Assembly (NCBI RefSeq): GCF_014651515.1
Contig: NZ_BMXA01000002.1
Coordinates: forward strand, 62,001 to 126,000
From: Arenicella chitinivorans
GTDB lineage: Bacteria > Pseudomonadota > Gammaproteobacteria > Arenicellales > Arenicellaceae
Reading direction: 5' to 3'
DNA: 64,000 bases
The position numbers and the translations under genes are program-made. Each line of letters begins with the position of its first letter. Within the stretch, counting starts at the first letter, position 1. Of this stretch, positions 16,591 through 26,112 are shown in pieces. The notes under the pieces were generated by a model that searched no databases, was not told where the DNA came from, and saw only the letters and a list, made by a program, of their open reading frames with translations.

Positions 16591-19500
16591 ATGAACATAA
16601 AGCCCCAACGCATAATTTTTACCCTACTGCTGCTCGCCTTTGCGGGTTCGTCGAACGCCGTCGATGTCGTCAATGATGACTTTTTGGTAGATGGTACAGC
16701 CGTGACCGATGCCCGGTATTTTGGCTCAAGTACACCAGATGCCATCGAGATCAATACCAATTCGATTGGCTTAGTCAGTGGCGCTTCAGGTCGTCAATTA
16801 CATGCTTTGTTTGAAACCCAAAAGCTGGTCAACCCCGGCGATAAGCTCGAGGCTGAAATCTCGTTTTTAATGCCGACGACGGTGGCAACCAGCAATGAGG
16901 ATATTCGCATTGGTTTATTTGATCACTTAGAGCGGAATACGCCCGACCAGCTGGCGCAAAATACCAGTTACAGTAGCGCGTCGCCCAACCCAAGTTTCTC
17001 AGGCTTACCGGGTTTTTACGTCGAGCTAGATGTCGAAAGTGCGGATCCTACCTCGGACTTGGATATTCGTCGTTCTGATCCCTCGGCTACCGGCCGTTTG
17101 CTTGGTACATCGACGGGTTTCACAGCCTTTGGAAGTGGGCCAGATTTTGGTTATACGATTGCGGCAAATACTGCCTACACGTTGTACTTGAGTGTGACGC
17201 GTACAATTTCAGGCGCGTTGGAAATTACGGCGACGTTTAATGGTCAGTCACACACCTCGCTTGATTTGGCGCCAGCATCCTATCACCTAGGCATGTTGGC
17301 GATCGGCGCTTCTACGGGCGCGGCGGGCTCAAGTAATACGCCAGGGCTGGACCCCAATACGATTAATGACAATGGGCTGGATATTACCCGTTTCACTGTA
17401 TCATTTACTGCGGGCACACCAAGCGATGGTGGTGATCCTGGTGGAGAACCGGGCACTGGCATCTTCGCGGAAGTGGTCAATGATGTGTTCGCCATTGATG
17501 GTACCGATCCGTTGAATACCGATGCGCAATACTTTGCGTCGAGCAGTTCCGCTGCGATTGAATTGAATGCCGACTCAATTGGCTTGGTCAGTGGCACATC
17601 GAGTCGACAGATTCATAGTTTGTTCGACACGCAGACTTTGGCTGCGCCAGGCGATTATGTTGAGGCAAGGATTACATTTAGGACGCCGACAACTGTGGGG
17701 TCGACGAATGAGGATCTGCGGATCGGTTTGTTTGATCACCTAGAGCGAACAACGGATACTGAACTAGGGCAAAACACCAGTTACAGCAGTAGCACACCGA
17801 ATCCACTGTTTGAGGGGTTGCCGGGCTTTTATCTAGAATTGGATGTGGAAAGCGCGGATCCGACCACAGACCTCGATATTCGTCGTTCAGATCCCAGCAT
17901 GACCGGGCGCTCTATTTCTACCTCATCTGGTTTTTCCAGTATTGGAAACGGCCCTGATGTTGGGTACGCATTGCAGGCAGACACGCAGTACACCGTGGTG
18001 TTAACGGTGACGCGCACCGCAACGGGTACGCTGGAAATCAAGGCCGACTTTGCAGGCGCGTCTTATACGGCGACAGACTTACTTCCGGCCTCGTACAATA
18101 TTGGCATGTTAGCGATCAATGCGTCGTCCGGCGCATTCGGTACTTCGAATGTCGCTGGGGAGGTCGATAACGGTATCGATCTTGTTAGTCTCGTCGTTGA
18201 ATCGGTTACGAGCGAGGACACGGGTGACGGCGGCGGCGATGATGGTGGTAACGGTTCGGGCGATGGTGGCAGCGACGAGTCTGTTGTGGTGGTTGCTGAC
18301 GATTTTGCAAGCAATGGCACGGCTGGAGCGAGCTCCCGCTATTTCGCGTCCAACAGTACAAGTGCGATCGAATTCAACGACAATTCGGTGGGCGTTGTCA
18401 GTGGTCCGTCCGGGCGTCATATTCACAGCTTGTTTCCGACTCAATCGTTGGAGCGCGTTGGCGATATGCTGCGCGCGACTTTGAGCTTTACGACACCAGA
18501 CACGGTGTCGATTGGTGGCGATGATATTCGTTTCGGTTTGTTTGACCACCTTGGTCGTGATTCAGCCACGGAGTTGGGTGCCAATACCACCTTCAGCTCA
18601 AGTAATCCGAATCCACTGTATGCCGGTCTTCCGGGGTACTACGTTGAGGTCGATGTCGAGCGATATAGCCCGCTCACAGACCTCGAGATAGGCCGTTCAA
18701 ATCCGACGGTAACCGGGCGTCTACTAAATACAAATGGTGGATTTACGCGACAAAATGGTGAAGACATAGGCTACACCATACTGCCGAATACCCATTACAC
18801 GGTGTATTTGACTGCGGTCCGTACACAAGATGGTTTGGACGTGTCGGCAAACTTTTTGGGGCGGTCATTTACGATTTCCGATGACACACCTTTGTCGACC
18901 CAATTCGGTATGTTGGCGATCAATGTTTCCTCGGATGCGATGGGTACCAGCAACGTCCCAGGTCAGCCTGACAATGGTTTAGACATCACGAATCTAAGGG
19001 TCGAGTTTATCCGATCAAATGTGGTGGACGATGACCTTGCCAGTAATGGTACCGCTGTGACCGACATGGACTACTTTGCGTCCAGCACGGCTGACGCCAT
19101 CGAAATCAATAGCAACTCTATCGGATTGGTAAGCGGATCATCCGGTCGTCAAATTCACGGTCTGTTTAATGGTCAATCTCTGGCTAATGCCGGCGATGTG
19201 CTGCACGCGACTGTCTCGTTTGTGACGCCGACCACCGTCGCCGCGACGGGTGAAGACCTACGGATTGGTATTTTCGACACCTTGGGCAGAACTGGACCGG
19301 ATCAATTAGGTCAACACACCAGCTTTAGTTCGGCGTCCCCGAACCCGGATTTTGCGGGGTTACCGGGATACTATCTAGAGCTTGATGTGGAGAATGCTGA
19401 TTCTGCAACCGACTTAGATATCCGACGATCGAACCCATCTGCTACTGGGCGACTACTAACCACATCCAGCGGTTTTACCGCGCTTGGCAATAGCGACGAT

Positions 19501-20931
19501 ATTGGTTATGCGATTCAACCCGAGACCACCTATACGGTGGACCTTCAGCTGACTCGAACTGCGTCAGATGGCCTTGAAATTACCGCTAACTTCTTAGGTA
19601 ACACCTACAGTGTGGCGGACTCTAGCCCTGCGTCATTTGATTTTGGAATGCTCGCTTTCTACGCCAATTCAAATGCAGTGGGGTCGTCAAACAGCCCGGG
19701 TCTTGATCCGGCCATGGTGAACGACAATGGCATTGATATCACGCAAGTAGCCGTCAGATTTACGCCGTTTTTTAGTCCGGAGGTCGTCGACTTGCCGCCG
19801 GTTGAACTGCCCACCGGCGATCATCCAGATATCGAATTGATTCCAACTTTACCGGACGGTGTGTTTGTACAGCCAGTTGAGACAGAATATGTACTGGTTT
19901 GGAAAGAGGTGACCAAGGTGTTTCGCATTTTTGGTCGCACGTTTCGAATCACCTTTTGGGTGCCTGTGATCGAAGAACGTCTAATTGTGGTTGAGTACAC
20001 AGACGCGGAGAAAAACGCGCTCCATTTTGGTATCAACCCAGATGTGCAACCTTGGTTCAACTTCGATCTGACCGATTGGGCGCTGGATGCACCGAATCCG
20101 GACAATGGTCCGATTACAAGTTCGGCCGGAAACGTATTTGGCAACGGTGACGGATTCTCCGCGCGCACACAAGATTTTCATTTTCTGGTTGGCGAGATGT
20201 TTCCTGGTTCGGAGCCATATTTTTTTACCGGATCGGATGGCGCGATGGTTTTTAAGTCAACGGTAGCCGGAGCAAGAACCTCACAAAATACCAGCTATGT
20301 GCGGTCCGAATTACGCGAGATGTTGCGCGCCGGCGATGACAGCATCAGCACACAAGGTGTTGGCGCTAATAACTGGGCCTTGGATCACCAGCCGCCGAAT
20401 CCAGATATTGGCGCACGTGGTGGTCGGTTGACGGCGACCTTGAGTATTGACCAGGTTACCAGTACCGGCGCCTCGGGCCAGGTTGGGCGAGTGATCATCG
20501 GTCAGATCCATGCCGAAGACGACGAGCCGCTGCGCTTGTACTATCGTAAACTGCCAGGCAATACCAAGGGCAGTATATATGCAGCGCATGAAGTTCGTGG
20601 CGGTGATGACATCAATTTTGACATCATCGGCAGTCGCGCCAGCAATGCGGCGGACCCGATCGACATGGGGATAGAGCTGGGTGAATTGTTCTCTTATGAG
20701 ATCAACAATGTTGGTGCAATAATCGAGGTCGTCATACGCCGAGGTGATCGCGACGGTGAGATCATCGGGCAGCTTGAAATTGATATGGACAATTTGGTTG
20801 CTGGCGGTACCGGTTATGACGTGATCGACGAGTGGATGTACTTCAAAGCTGGCGCTTACTCGCAAAACAATACCGGCAACGGTAACGATTTTGATCAAGT
20901 TCGATTCTACCGGCTAAATAACAGTCACTGA
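16591..20931 (+). CDS. exported PL7 alginate lyase with four tandem N-terminal repeats
   Basis: An alginate lyase that should cut alginate by beta-elimination outside the cell. A signal peptide (1-20, ending 'AGSSNA') is followed by four repeats of about 240-250 residues (nt about 16663-17410, 17473-18210, 18289-19010, 19021-19770). Each has 'DLEIR/DLDIRRS', 'GLPGFY-ELDVE' and 'SGRQIH-LF' blocks. Gly/Asp-rich linkers separate repeats 1-2 and 2-3. The PL7 domain fills about 1145-1446 with all three family motifs: 'RSELREM' (R1238 region), 'QIH' (Q1305) and 'YFKAGAYSQN' (Y1417). The ATG at 16591 is preferred over a GTG at 16585. The repeats may bind polysaccharide; I do not recognise their family. 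1446 residues is several times the size of a bare PL7 enzyme. Confidence 0.9.
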   Translation: MNIKPQRIIFTLLLLAFAGSSNAVDVVNDDFLVDGTAVTDARYFGSSTPDAIEINTNSIGLVSGASGRQLHALFETQKLVNPGDKLEAEISFLMPTTVATSNEDIRIGLFDHLERNTPDQLAQNTSYSSASPNPSFSGLPGFYVELDVESADPTSDLDIRRSDPSATGRLLGTSTGFTAFGSGPDFGYTIAANTAYTLYLSVTRTISGALEITATFNGQSHTSLDLAPASYHLGMLAIGASTGAAGSSNTPGLDPNTINDNGLDITRFTVSFTAGTPSDGGDPGGEPGTGIFAEVVNDVFAIDGTDPLNTDAQYFASSSSAAIELNADSIGLVSGTSSRQIHSLFDTQTLAAPGDYVEARITFRTPTTVGSTNEDLRIGLFDHLERTTDTELGQNTSYSSSTPNPLFEGLPGFYLELDVESADPTTDLDIRRSDPSMTGRSISTSSGFSSIGNGPDVGYALQADTQYTVVLTVTRTATGTLEIKADFAGASYTATDLLPASYNIGMLAINASSGAFGTSNVAGEVDNGIDLVSLVVESVTSEDTGDGGGDDGGNGSGDGGSDESVVVVADDFASNGTAGASSRYFASNSTSAIEFNDNSVGVVSGPSGRHIHSLFPTQSLERVGDMLRATLSFTTPDTVSIGGDDIRFGLFDHLGRDSATELGANTTFSSSNPNPLYAGLPGYYVEVDVERYSPLTDLEIGRSNPTVTGRLLNTNGGFTRQNGEDIGYTILPNTHYTVYLTAVRTQDGLDVSANFLGRSFTISDDTPLSTQFGMLAINVSSDAMGTSNVPGQPDNGLDITNLRVEFIRSNVVDDDLASNGTAVTDMDYFASSTADAIEINSNSIGLVSGSSGRQIHGLFNGQSLANAGDVLHATVSFVTPTTVAATGEDLRIGIFDTLGRTGPDQLGQHTSFSSASPNPDFAGLPGYYLELDVENADSATDLDIRRSNPSATGRLLTTSSGFTALGNSDDIGYAIQPETTYTVDLQLTRTASDGLEITANFLGNTYSVADSSPASFDFGMLAFYANSNAVGSSNSPGLDPAMVNDNGIDITQVAVRFTPFFSPEVVDLPPVELPTGDHPDIELIPTLPDGVFVQPVETEYVLVWKEVTKVFRIFGRTFRITFWVPVIEERLIVVEYTDAEKNALHFGINPDVQPWFNFDLTDWALDAPNPDNGPITSSAGNVFGNGDGFSARTQDFHFLVGEMFPGSEPYFFTGSDGAMVFKSTVAGARTSQNTSYVRSELREMLRAGDDSISTQGVGANNWALDHQPPNPDIGARGGRLTATLSIDQVTSTGASGQVGRVIIGQIHAEDDEPLRLYYRKLPGNTKGSIYAAHEVRGGDDINFDIIGSRASNAADPIDMGIELGELFSYEINNVGAIIEVVIRRGDRDGEIIGQLEIDMDNLVAGGTGYDVIDEWMYFKAGAYSQNNTGNGNDFDQVRFYRLNNSH

Positions 20932-20941
20932 TACGATTCAG

Positions 20942-20970
20942 GAGCGGCTCCCTGTGGTGGGGAGTCGCTC
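20942..20970 (+). terminator. hairpin after the alginate lyase
   Basis: GAGCGGCTCCC (20942-20952) pairs with GGGGAGTCGCTC (20959-20970) with one mismatch and a short loop, 11 bp after the stop codon. It is strong and GC-rich but lacks a T-run, so it may be a factor-dependent terminator or an mRNA 3'-end stabiliser. Confidence 0.5.
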
Positions 20971-21159
20971 AGAAGTCAGCGTGATTCGTCCATCGCTTGA
21001 TGTATTTTGCGTGACACTTGTCACTCTTTTGCCCTATATCTGGTTGTTTCGCCATTACTTTTCCATTAGATCAATATCACGTCGAACTTAGCTCGCCATA
21101 ACCTTCATTACCTTGCTTTCTGTGAGTATTAAGTCTCCATCAACAGGAGATTTGTCACC

Positions 21160-23268
21160 ATGAAACAGAGTAAACTTTACTTAGCGATTCCCATAGCAGC
21201 GGCGTTTAGCTTGGCCAGTATTGGCACCCTGCATGCCAGTGAAACTGATACGCGAGCCACTTTAACACCGTCCGCCAGTCCGCAATTAATACCGATTGAC
21301 TGTATAGAGCCACTGCAAAAGAGTCCGGGGGCGAATGTGGACAGAGCGGTAATCCCGATTGACGAGTGTGATCCGGGTGGTGGCGGAGGTCCATACCGAG
21401 CGCCAAGCACGCCAACATCAATTAGCTATGCCCCTTATACCAACAGCAATGCCTTGCGTGTGTCGTGGAGCGCCAGTAATGGATACGGCTTTCCGGTGCA
21501 GTACGAGTTGTATGAGAGTAAGAACGGTGGCTCGTGGAGTCGGGTGTATAACGGGTATGGCACGTCGTCGTATCTGAGCAACCGTGGGCAGGGTAAATAT
21601 CGATATCGTGTGCGCGCTAAAAACACCGGGTATACAGGCTCGTATCGAACTGGCTCTGGGTATACCTTGGTCAATCCGCGTTCGACCAACAATTTATATG
21701 CCAAGTATCCGTCGGCGATGAGTGCGATGGATCAAAAAAATGCGCAGTATTTTCAGGCCAATAATCGGGTTAAGAAATCGAGTCTGGCGCGTGCCAAAAT
21801 GGCCGGTCAAGGCACGGTGTCGGGCCGCACCACGTCAAGCGATGGTCGCTTTTACCTGGGTGATGGCTACGACTTGATTCGTGGCACCTTGAAAGAAACG
21901 TGTTTGGATGTGAATCATGCTAATTTTACGATTACCAAAACACCGCCTCTGCAGCCCAGCACCTTCAGCATTGACTATGTTAACGATAACCGCCACTTGG
22001 CAGAGCTATTGGAGGTGTCGCAATCCGCGGAAGTTGGTTTCAATTCCGATGATTTCACCTTGGGGTTATCTGGCGAGAAGGAACGCTATTTAAAATCCGC
22101 GACCGACGAGACGATTGTCCGATTTGTGGTCAAGGTTAAGAATCGCCGGGAATTCTGGAAGCTAAACACGCCCGCCAACGCGATTTATCCAGAGCTGGTG
22201 AACCAAGTATTGTCTCCGAATGACGACCAGGCTAAAGCGGATTTCCGTGAACGTTGTGGTGACAATTACATTAATAGCGTGAATCTTGGGTCGGCTTTGT
22301 ATCTGGTGTTCCACTTTGACTCCAAGAAGTACTCTTATGAGGAGCGCGAAAGTGCAAAAGCAGAGCTCGGTGCCACCATTGGTGATTTCTTTTCTGCCAG
22401 CGGTGCAGCGGGTTCGTCGTCGTCTTTAACCGAAACTCTGGATCGATTGGATGTCAAAATCAATGCCGATCAAGTTGGTGGCCCCGCGGGTTTGGCGGCG
22501 AGTATCACACCGGCCAACGTGATGACCAAATACAATCAGTTTGTACAGGACACCACTTCAGCGAACTGGGCTGCGGTTGACCACTCGACGAATAACTATC
22601 AGCGTCCGACGATCTACAATGCTTACACCCATCAACAGATATTTGCTGATTATCGTGGCAATCAAGGACCGTTGGCACAGATGAAGCGTTGGTTAGATAT
22701 CAGTGTGCAACACAAAGAGCGTTGTGACCCATGGGCCGTGTTTGGTCAAACCACGCCGACCGCTTGTCGAACCGGTGAAGCCGAAATCAGTATTGCGATG
22801 GACTTATGTCGCGAGACGTTGGAATGGGCAAACTGTACGCATCCGAATCAATACTACACGGGTGATTTTAATGCCACATATCCTGGTACCTACTTGCTCG
22901 GTTGGTTGTCATCAAACCTCAAAAAGCTCGAGGGATTTACCGTAACCAAACGCTACGACCACCATGTGCATCGCGGATCGATCAGTGTTGATGACTCAAC
23001 CTGTTTGTCGAGCAATGCGTGTTTTACGAACAAGTATCGCGGCAGTGGTCCAGGCATTGGTAAAGGCTTCTTTATTAAGACTTATTACTACGACAACCCG
23101 AAGGGTGGTAGTCGTAGCTACAATGTCTCGCCCAAGCATTGCGCTCGCACCCAAGTGTATTTGAAAACCGGCAATCCGCCGTTTGGTGACACCACTGCGG
23201 ACTGGGATTACACCGTGGATGTTGATGGCATGTGTCCAATGACTGAAAACTTTGTGGTCGTGCCATAA
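21160..23268 (+). CDS. exported protein with FN3-like domain and a MACPF/CDC-like region
   Basis: A 702-residue secreted protein: signal peptide 1-26 (ending 'GTLHAS'), a low-complexity part with 'CDPGGGGGPY', a fibronectin type III-like domain (about 82-170), then a large domain. The block C366-'GDNYINSVNLG' matches the shape of the MACPF signature '(Y/F)GTHYI-S-LGG', including the following strand 'LYLVFHF' and a Gly-rich helix-forming stretch. I infer a pore-forming or membrane-binding fold, not proven. The Cys-rich C-terminal third (about 525-702) is a separate domain with no family I recognise. AGGAG 8 bp before the ATG supports the start, and a strong terminator follows, so it is a single-gene unit. 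Confidence 0.6.
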   Translation: MKQSKLYLAIPIAAAFSLASIGTLHASETDTRATLTPSASPQLIPIDCIEPLQKSPGANVDRAVIPIDECDPGGGGGPYRAPSTPTSISYAPYTNSNALRVSWSASNGYGFPVQYELYESKNGGSWSRVYNGYGTSSYLSNRGQGKYRYRVRAKNTGYTGSYRTGSGYTLVNPRSTNNLYAKYPSAMSAMDQKNAQYFQANNRVKKSSLARAKMAGQGTVSGRTTSSDGRFYLGDGYDLIRGTLKETCLDVNHANFTITKTPPLQPSTFSIDYVNDNRHLAELLEVSQSAEVGFNSDDFTLGLSGEKERYLKSATDETIVRFVVKVKNRREFWKLNTPANAIYPELVNQVLSPNDDQAKADFRERCGDNYINSVNLGSALYLVFHFDSKKYSYEERESAKAELGATIGDFFSASGAAGSSSSLTETLDRLDVKINADQVGGPAGLAASITPANVMTKYNQFVQDTTSANWAAVDHSTNNYQRPTIYNAYTHQQIFADYRGNQGPLAQMKRWLDISVQHKERCDPWAVFGQTTPTACRTGEAEISIAMDLCRETLEWANCTHPNQYYTGDFNATYPGTYLLGWLSSNLKKLEGFTVTKRYDHHVHRGSISVDDSTCLSSNACFTNKYRGSGPGIGKGFFIKTYYYDNPKGGSRSYNVSPKHCARTQVYLKTGNPPFGDTTADWDYTVDVDGMCPMTENFVVVP

Positions 23269-23291
23269 AACAAGTCTGATAGGCTATTTAG

Positions 23292-23319
23292 TACCCCGGC
23301 TTAGGTCGGGGTATTTTTT
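23292..23319 (+). terminator. rho-independent terminator
   Basis: TACCCCG (23292-23298) and CGGGGTA (23307-23313) form a GC-rich stem with an 8-nt loop, followed by six Ts. This is a textbook intrinsic terminator for the MACPF-like gene. Confidence 0.9.
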
Positions 23320-23327
23320 GTTGGATC

Positions 23328-23642
23328 CTAATCTGTGGTGTCTGTCTCGCTGACAAGGATACTGATTATCGCCACAAAAAATATGAGCAAGACGCCGATT
23401 ATAATTCCGTTTTGTGCGTTCAGCGCAGCGTCAATTAACGGTGAAACAAGCGGTTTCACGATGATGGCGACGGTGACTAACACCAGGGTCAGCCAAATAG
23501 CTTTACGGTATTGTTGGTAAGACAACCTACGTGCGAGCTTAGAGTTTTTCGGGGCAGTTGCTTGGTTAGACGGTTGCGTTCGTAACGCGTCGAGCAGGTC
23601 GGTGGTCTGTTGATCTGGATCGTTGGTGGTCATAGTATCCAT
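23328..23642 (-). CDS. small membrane protein downstream of an ECF sigma factor
   Basis: A 104-residue protein, family not recognised. Residues about 1-40 are polar and cytoplasmic ('RKAIW' marks the membrane edge), followed by two membrane helices (about 48-66 and 78-98). The ATG at 23642 begins one base after the sigma factor stop, so the two genes are translationally linked. Its place directly after a sigma gene suggests a membrane anti-sigma or sensor role. That is inference only, as no zinc-finger (ZAS) motif is present. Confidence 0.65.
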   Translation of the reverse strand: MDTMTTNDPDQQTTDLLDALRTQPSNQATAPKNSKLARRLSYQQYRKAIWLTLVLVTVAIIVKPLVSPLIDAALNAQNGIIIGVLLIFFVAIISILVSETDTTD

Positions 23643-23643
23643 G

Positions 23644-24189
23644 TCAATGTTGGTGGGATTGCGACTTTTTGGCAAGTTTACTTTTCGCGCGTCGGATCAG
23701 CGTTTTCACTGTGCCAAGCGGTAGAGCAAGCGTCGACGCAATCTCCGGGTGGCTAAAACCATAGGCTTCGGCCAGCAGTAGGGCGGCACGCTCCTCAATC
23801 GATAACGCGTCGAGTGCACGTTGCAGGTCGAGTCGTTGACTAATATTGGATTCGGCTGATTCGCAGACCCGTTCAGACACCGCGTTTATCAGTCTGGTAA
23901 TGCTATTGGTTTTGCGTTGCGCTTGCAAAAATTCATGGTACGCGATGCTGAATAGCCAGGTTTTAAAACTGGATTTGCCGGCAAACCTGTCGATCTTTCG
24001 ATAGGCTTTCCACAGGGTATTCTGTCCCAAATCTTCGGCGCGTGTAGGATTGCCAGTCAAGCGTGTCAAAAACGCCTGCAATTCACCAGCCAGTGGTGAT
24101 ACCAGCGCGGAAAAGGCGTCACCATCAAGCGTGGTTTGAACCAGCACTACCAGTTTGTCCTCTGGCAGTGCCGCGTACTTGCTTGTCAT
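23644..24189 (-). CDS. ECF-family RNA polymerase sigma factor
   Basis: A 181-residue sigma-70 factor. Region 2 covers about 22-90 with 'RAEDLGQNTLWKAYRKIDRF' (region 2.1-2.2) and 'SSFKTWLFSIAYHEFLQAQR' (2.3-2.4). Region 4 covers about 120-175 with 'LSIEERAALLLAEAYGFSH' and the helix-turn-helix 'EIASTLALPLGTVKTLIRRA'. It sits in a minus-strand run: exported serine hydrolase, small membrane protein, sigma factor, small membrane protein. It should direct RNA polymerase to a regulon that may include this operon. Confidence 0.9.
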   Translation of the reverse strand: MTSKYAALPEDKLVVLVQTTLDGDAFSALVSPLAGELQAFLTRLTGNPTRAEDLGQNTLWKAYRKIDRFAGKSSFKTWLFSIAYHEFLQAQRKTNSITRLINAVSERVCESAESNISQRLDLQRALDALSIEERAALLLAEAYGFSHPEIASTLALPLGTVKTLIRRAKSKLAKKSQSHQH

Positions 24190-24198
24190 TTCAGTTGA

Positions 24199-24573
24199 CT
24201 AGCGGCGTTTCGATGCGAGGTAGAAAACTAGGTACACTAAGCCCATTGCGGCTGGGAACAAGGACAGGCCCAATATAGCTTCACTGAGTTCATCGGAACG
24301 TAGAATACTGAGAAATTGACTAAATCCGGCGAGCGCAGCAGCGAATGCCAGAAGTAGCACACCACGGCGTAAATCCTTCGCCAGTGGCGACTCGGGTTGG
24401 CGGATAGCATGAATGATCTCCGCGTTCACGGATTCCGCGTTGTCCAGCGCTTTGAAAATCGCATCGGTTTGCAGTTTCTTCAAACGGTATTTGTGGCGTA
24501 ATACCAGGGCAACGATCACAATAATGGAGAGGAAAACAGCGAACGGGACAAACGGGTCGACGATCTCATGCAT
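24199..24573 (-). CDS. small membrane protein, DUF6249-like
   Basis: A 124-residue protein with one N-terminal membrane helix (about 6-26), a charged cytoplasmic middle (about 27-72), and two more helices (about 73-90 and 99-117). The pattern of a leading helix and basic stretch resembles DUF6249 proteins often found beside ECF sigma factors; the match is tentative. It lies 10 bp before the sigma gene and 27 bp after the serine hydrolase, in the same direction. Confidence 0.7.
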   Translation of the reverse strand: MHEIVDPFVPFAVFLSIIVIVALVLRHKYRLKKLQTDAIFKALDNAESVNAEIIHAIRQPESPLAKDLRRGVLLLAFAAALAGFSQFLSILRSDELSEAILGLSLFPAAMGLVYLVFYLASKRR

Positions 24574-24600
24574 AGTGATTTACTCTTGTGTCAGTCAATA

Positions 24601-26112
24601 TTATTGAAAATTGGCGTTGGTCAATGAGATGCCGAGTGTACCGTAGTGTTCGGAAATTATTTTGCCCCACAGTTTGGTCGCATTCTCTGAGTTGGAGAGT
24701 AACACTAGTCCACGCTGTGATTGCGGCATTAACACGGCAATGGTTTTTACACCTGGGTCGCCACCGGTATGCTGCAACACATACTCTGATGGTTGGCTGT
24801 CGGTGCTGGCAATATCGAACCGTTGCCAGCCAAGAGCGAAGGTGCTTGCCTGGCTGACGTCCACGTGTGGCCTAACCATTTCAGCAAACAACGACGGATC
24901 CAGTTCAGCGCCCGCGCTGAGATAGATCATAAACTTGGCGTAGTCCTCGACTGTCGTGAGCAGATTAGCGGCAGCATTGGCTCGGGTGTGTCGTGCTACG
25001 GGCAGTTTCTTACCGTCGGCGTCATGGCCTGGTTGAAAGCGCCTTGCGTCCACCTGGTCATGCCAATAGAAATGCGTGTCCAGCATGGCGAGAGGTTCGA
25101 ATAAAGTTTGTTGCGCGACGTCTTCGAAAGGTTGACCGAGTTTGGCCTCAATGGCTTTGCGCAGATACTCAAAGCCCTCGCCGGAGTACTGATATCGGGT
25201 GCCGGGTTTGAATTCGAACCTGAGTGTGTTGTTTGGTGACAGATAGCGCCAGTTTGGAAACCCAGATTGATGACTCAACACGTGACGTGTGGTCAGTGAT
25301 CGGAGCTCGGCAGACTTGGCGACATCCGGATCCACAAAGTAACGTGATAATGGTGAGTCTAAGTCCCAACGTCCTTCGTTAACCAACTTCAGCGTGACCA
25401 ACGCGGCAATCGGTTTGGTCAGTGAGGCAACTTTATAGATGGCATCGAGTGGTGGTGCTTGTTCGGCTGCGAACATACGAAGCTGTTGCAGGCGACCACC
25501 TTCAATCACACCCATGCCGATCGAGGGAATGTGGTGTTGTTTGAGCAAGGCGCTGATACGGCGCTCGGTGTCGAACAACGCAGGGCGAAAGCCCGCATCC
25601 ATGTCACGTTCTACCGCTTGCGATGGGTAGACGATGGTCGAGGGTTGGTGATCGTAACTGAGAACACGTTTGAGTAACCATTGCGTGTTGTGCAGTGCCC
25701 AGAGGCTGGTGAACCGAGCCGTGCCGGTTTTGACCATTGACTGGTCCGCAGCGCGAATGTAGAAGTCATGTTCGCCCGATTGCAGGGCTGCGTACAACTC
25801 ACCATCGTCGTACATCGGAAATACTGTGAGTGTCCCTGGGGCGAGTTTTCGAATTGGTTTGGCATCAGGGTTCCCGCAAATATTTTTCCGTATAGCGGCA
25901 AAAAATTCAGCGCGATCCTGTTCGCCGCCCTGATCGTGGTAGAACTCGAAATCGGTGTGTGTGATACGTTCGAGTACGTCCAGATCGCATTGATTGAACG
26001 CATTTTCAAACAGCAGCGCGTCCATATGTTCTAATTGTTGATGCAGGTCCTGATCGGTAGCCTTGACCAAGCCAGGCGTGGCAAGCAGTAAAAGTACGAT
26101 AGTGAATTTCAT
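24601..26112 (-). CDS. exported serine hydrolase of the beta-lactamase/PBP fold with an NTF2-like N-terminal domain
   Basis: A 503-residue exported protein: signal peptide 1-18 ('MKFTIVLLLLATPGLVKA'), an NTF2/SnoaL-like DUF4440-type domain (about 20-155), then a class C beta-lactamase-like domain (about 180-500). Active-site motifs are 'SLTK' (S230, K233), 'YSG' (Y309) and 'HTGG' (H448), the set used by serine esterases, D-aminopeptidases and class C relatives. A true beta-lactamase would usually have Y-x-N and KTG, so esterase or peptidase activity is more likely. The ATG at 26112 is chosen because the signal peptide starts there. It is divergent from the metallo-beta-lactamase gene, with 172 bp between starts. 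Confidence 0.85.
   Translation of the reverse strand: MKFTIVLLLLATPGLVKATDQDLHQQLEHMDALLFENAFNQCDLDVLERITHTDFEFYHDQGGEQDRAEFFAAIRKNICGNPDAKPIRKLAPGTLTVFPMYDDGELYAALQSGEHDFYIRAADQSMVKTGTARFTSLWALHNTQWLLKRVLSYDHQPSTIVYPSQAVERDMDAGFRPALFDTERRISALLKQHHIPSIGMGVIEGGRLQQLRMFAAEQAPPLDAIYKVASLTKPIAALVTLKLVNEGRWDLDSPLSRYFVDPDVAKSAELRSLTTRHVLSHQSGFPNWRYLSPNNTLRFEFKPGTRYQYSGEGFEYLRKAIEAKLGQPFEDVAQQTLFEPLAMLDTHFYWHDQVDARRFQPGHDADGKKLPVARHTRANAAANLLTTVEDYAKFMIYLSAGAELDPSLFAEMVRPHVDVSQASTFALGWQRFDIASTDSQPSEYVLQHTGGDPGVKTIAVLMPQSQRGLVLLSNSENATKLWGKIISEHYGTLGISLTNANFQ

Noticed and set aside
24601-26112. True class C beta-lactamase
   Set aside because: It has YSG and HTGG where AmpC has YxN and KTG; a serine esterase or peptidase is more likely.
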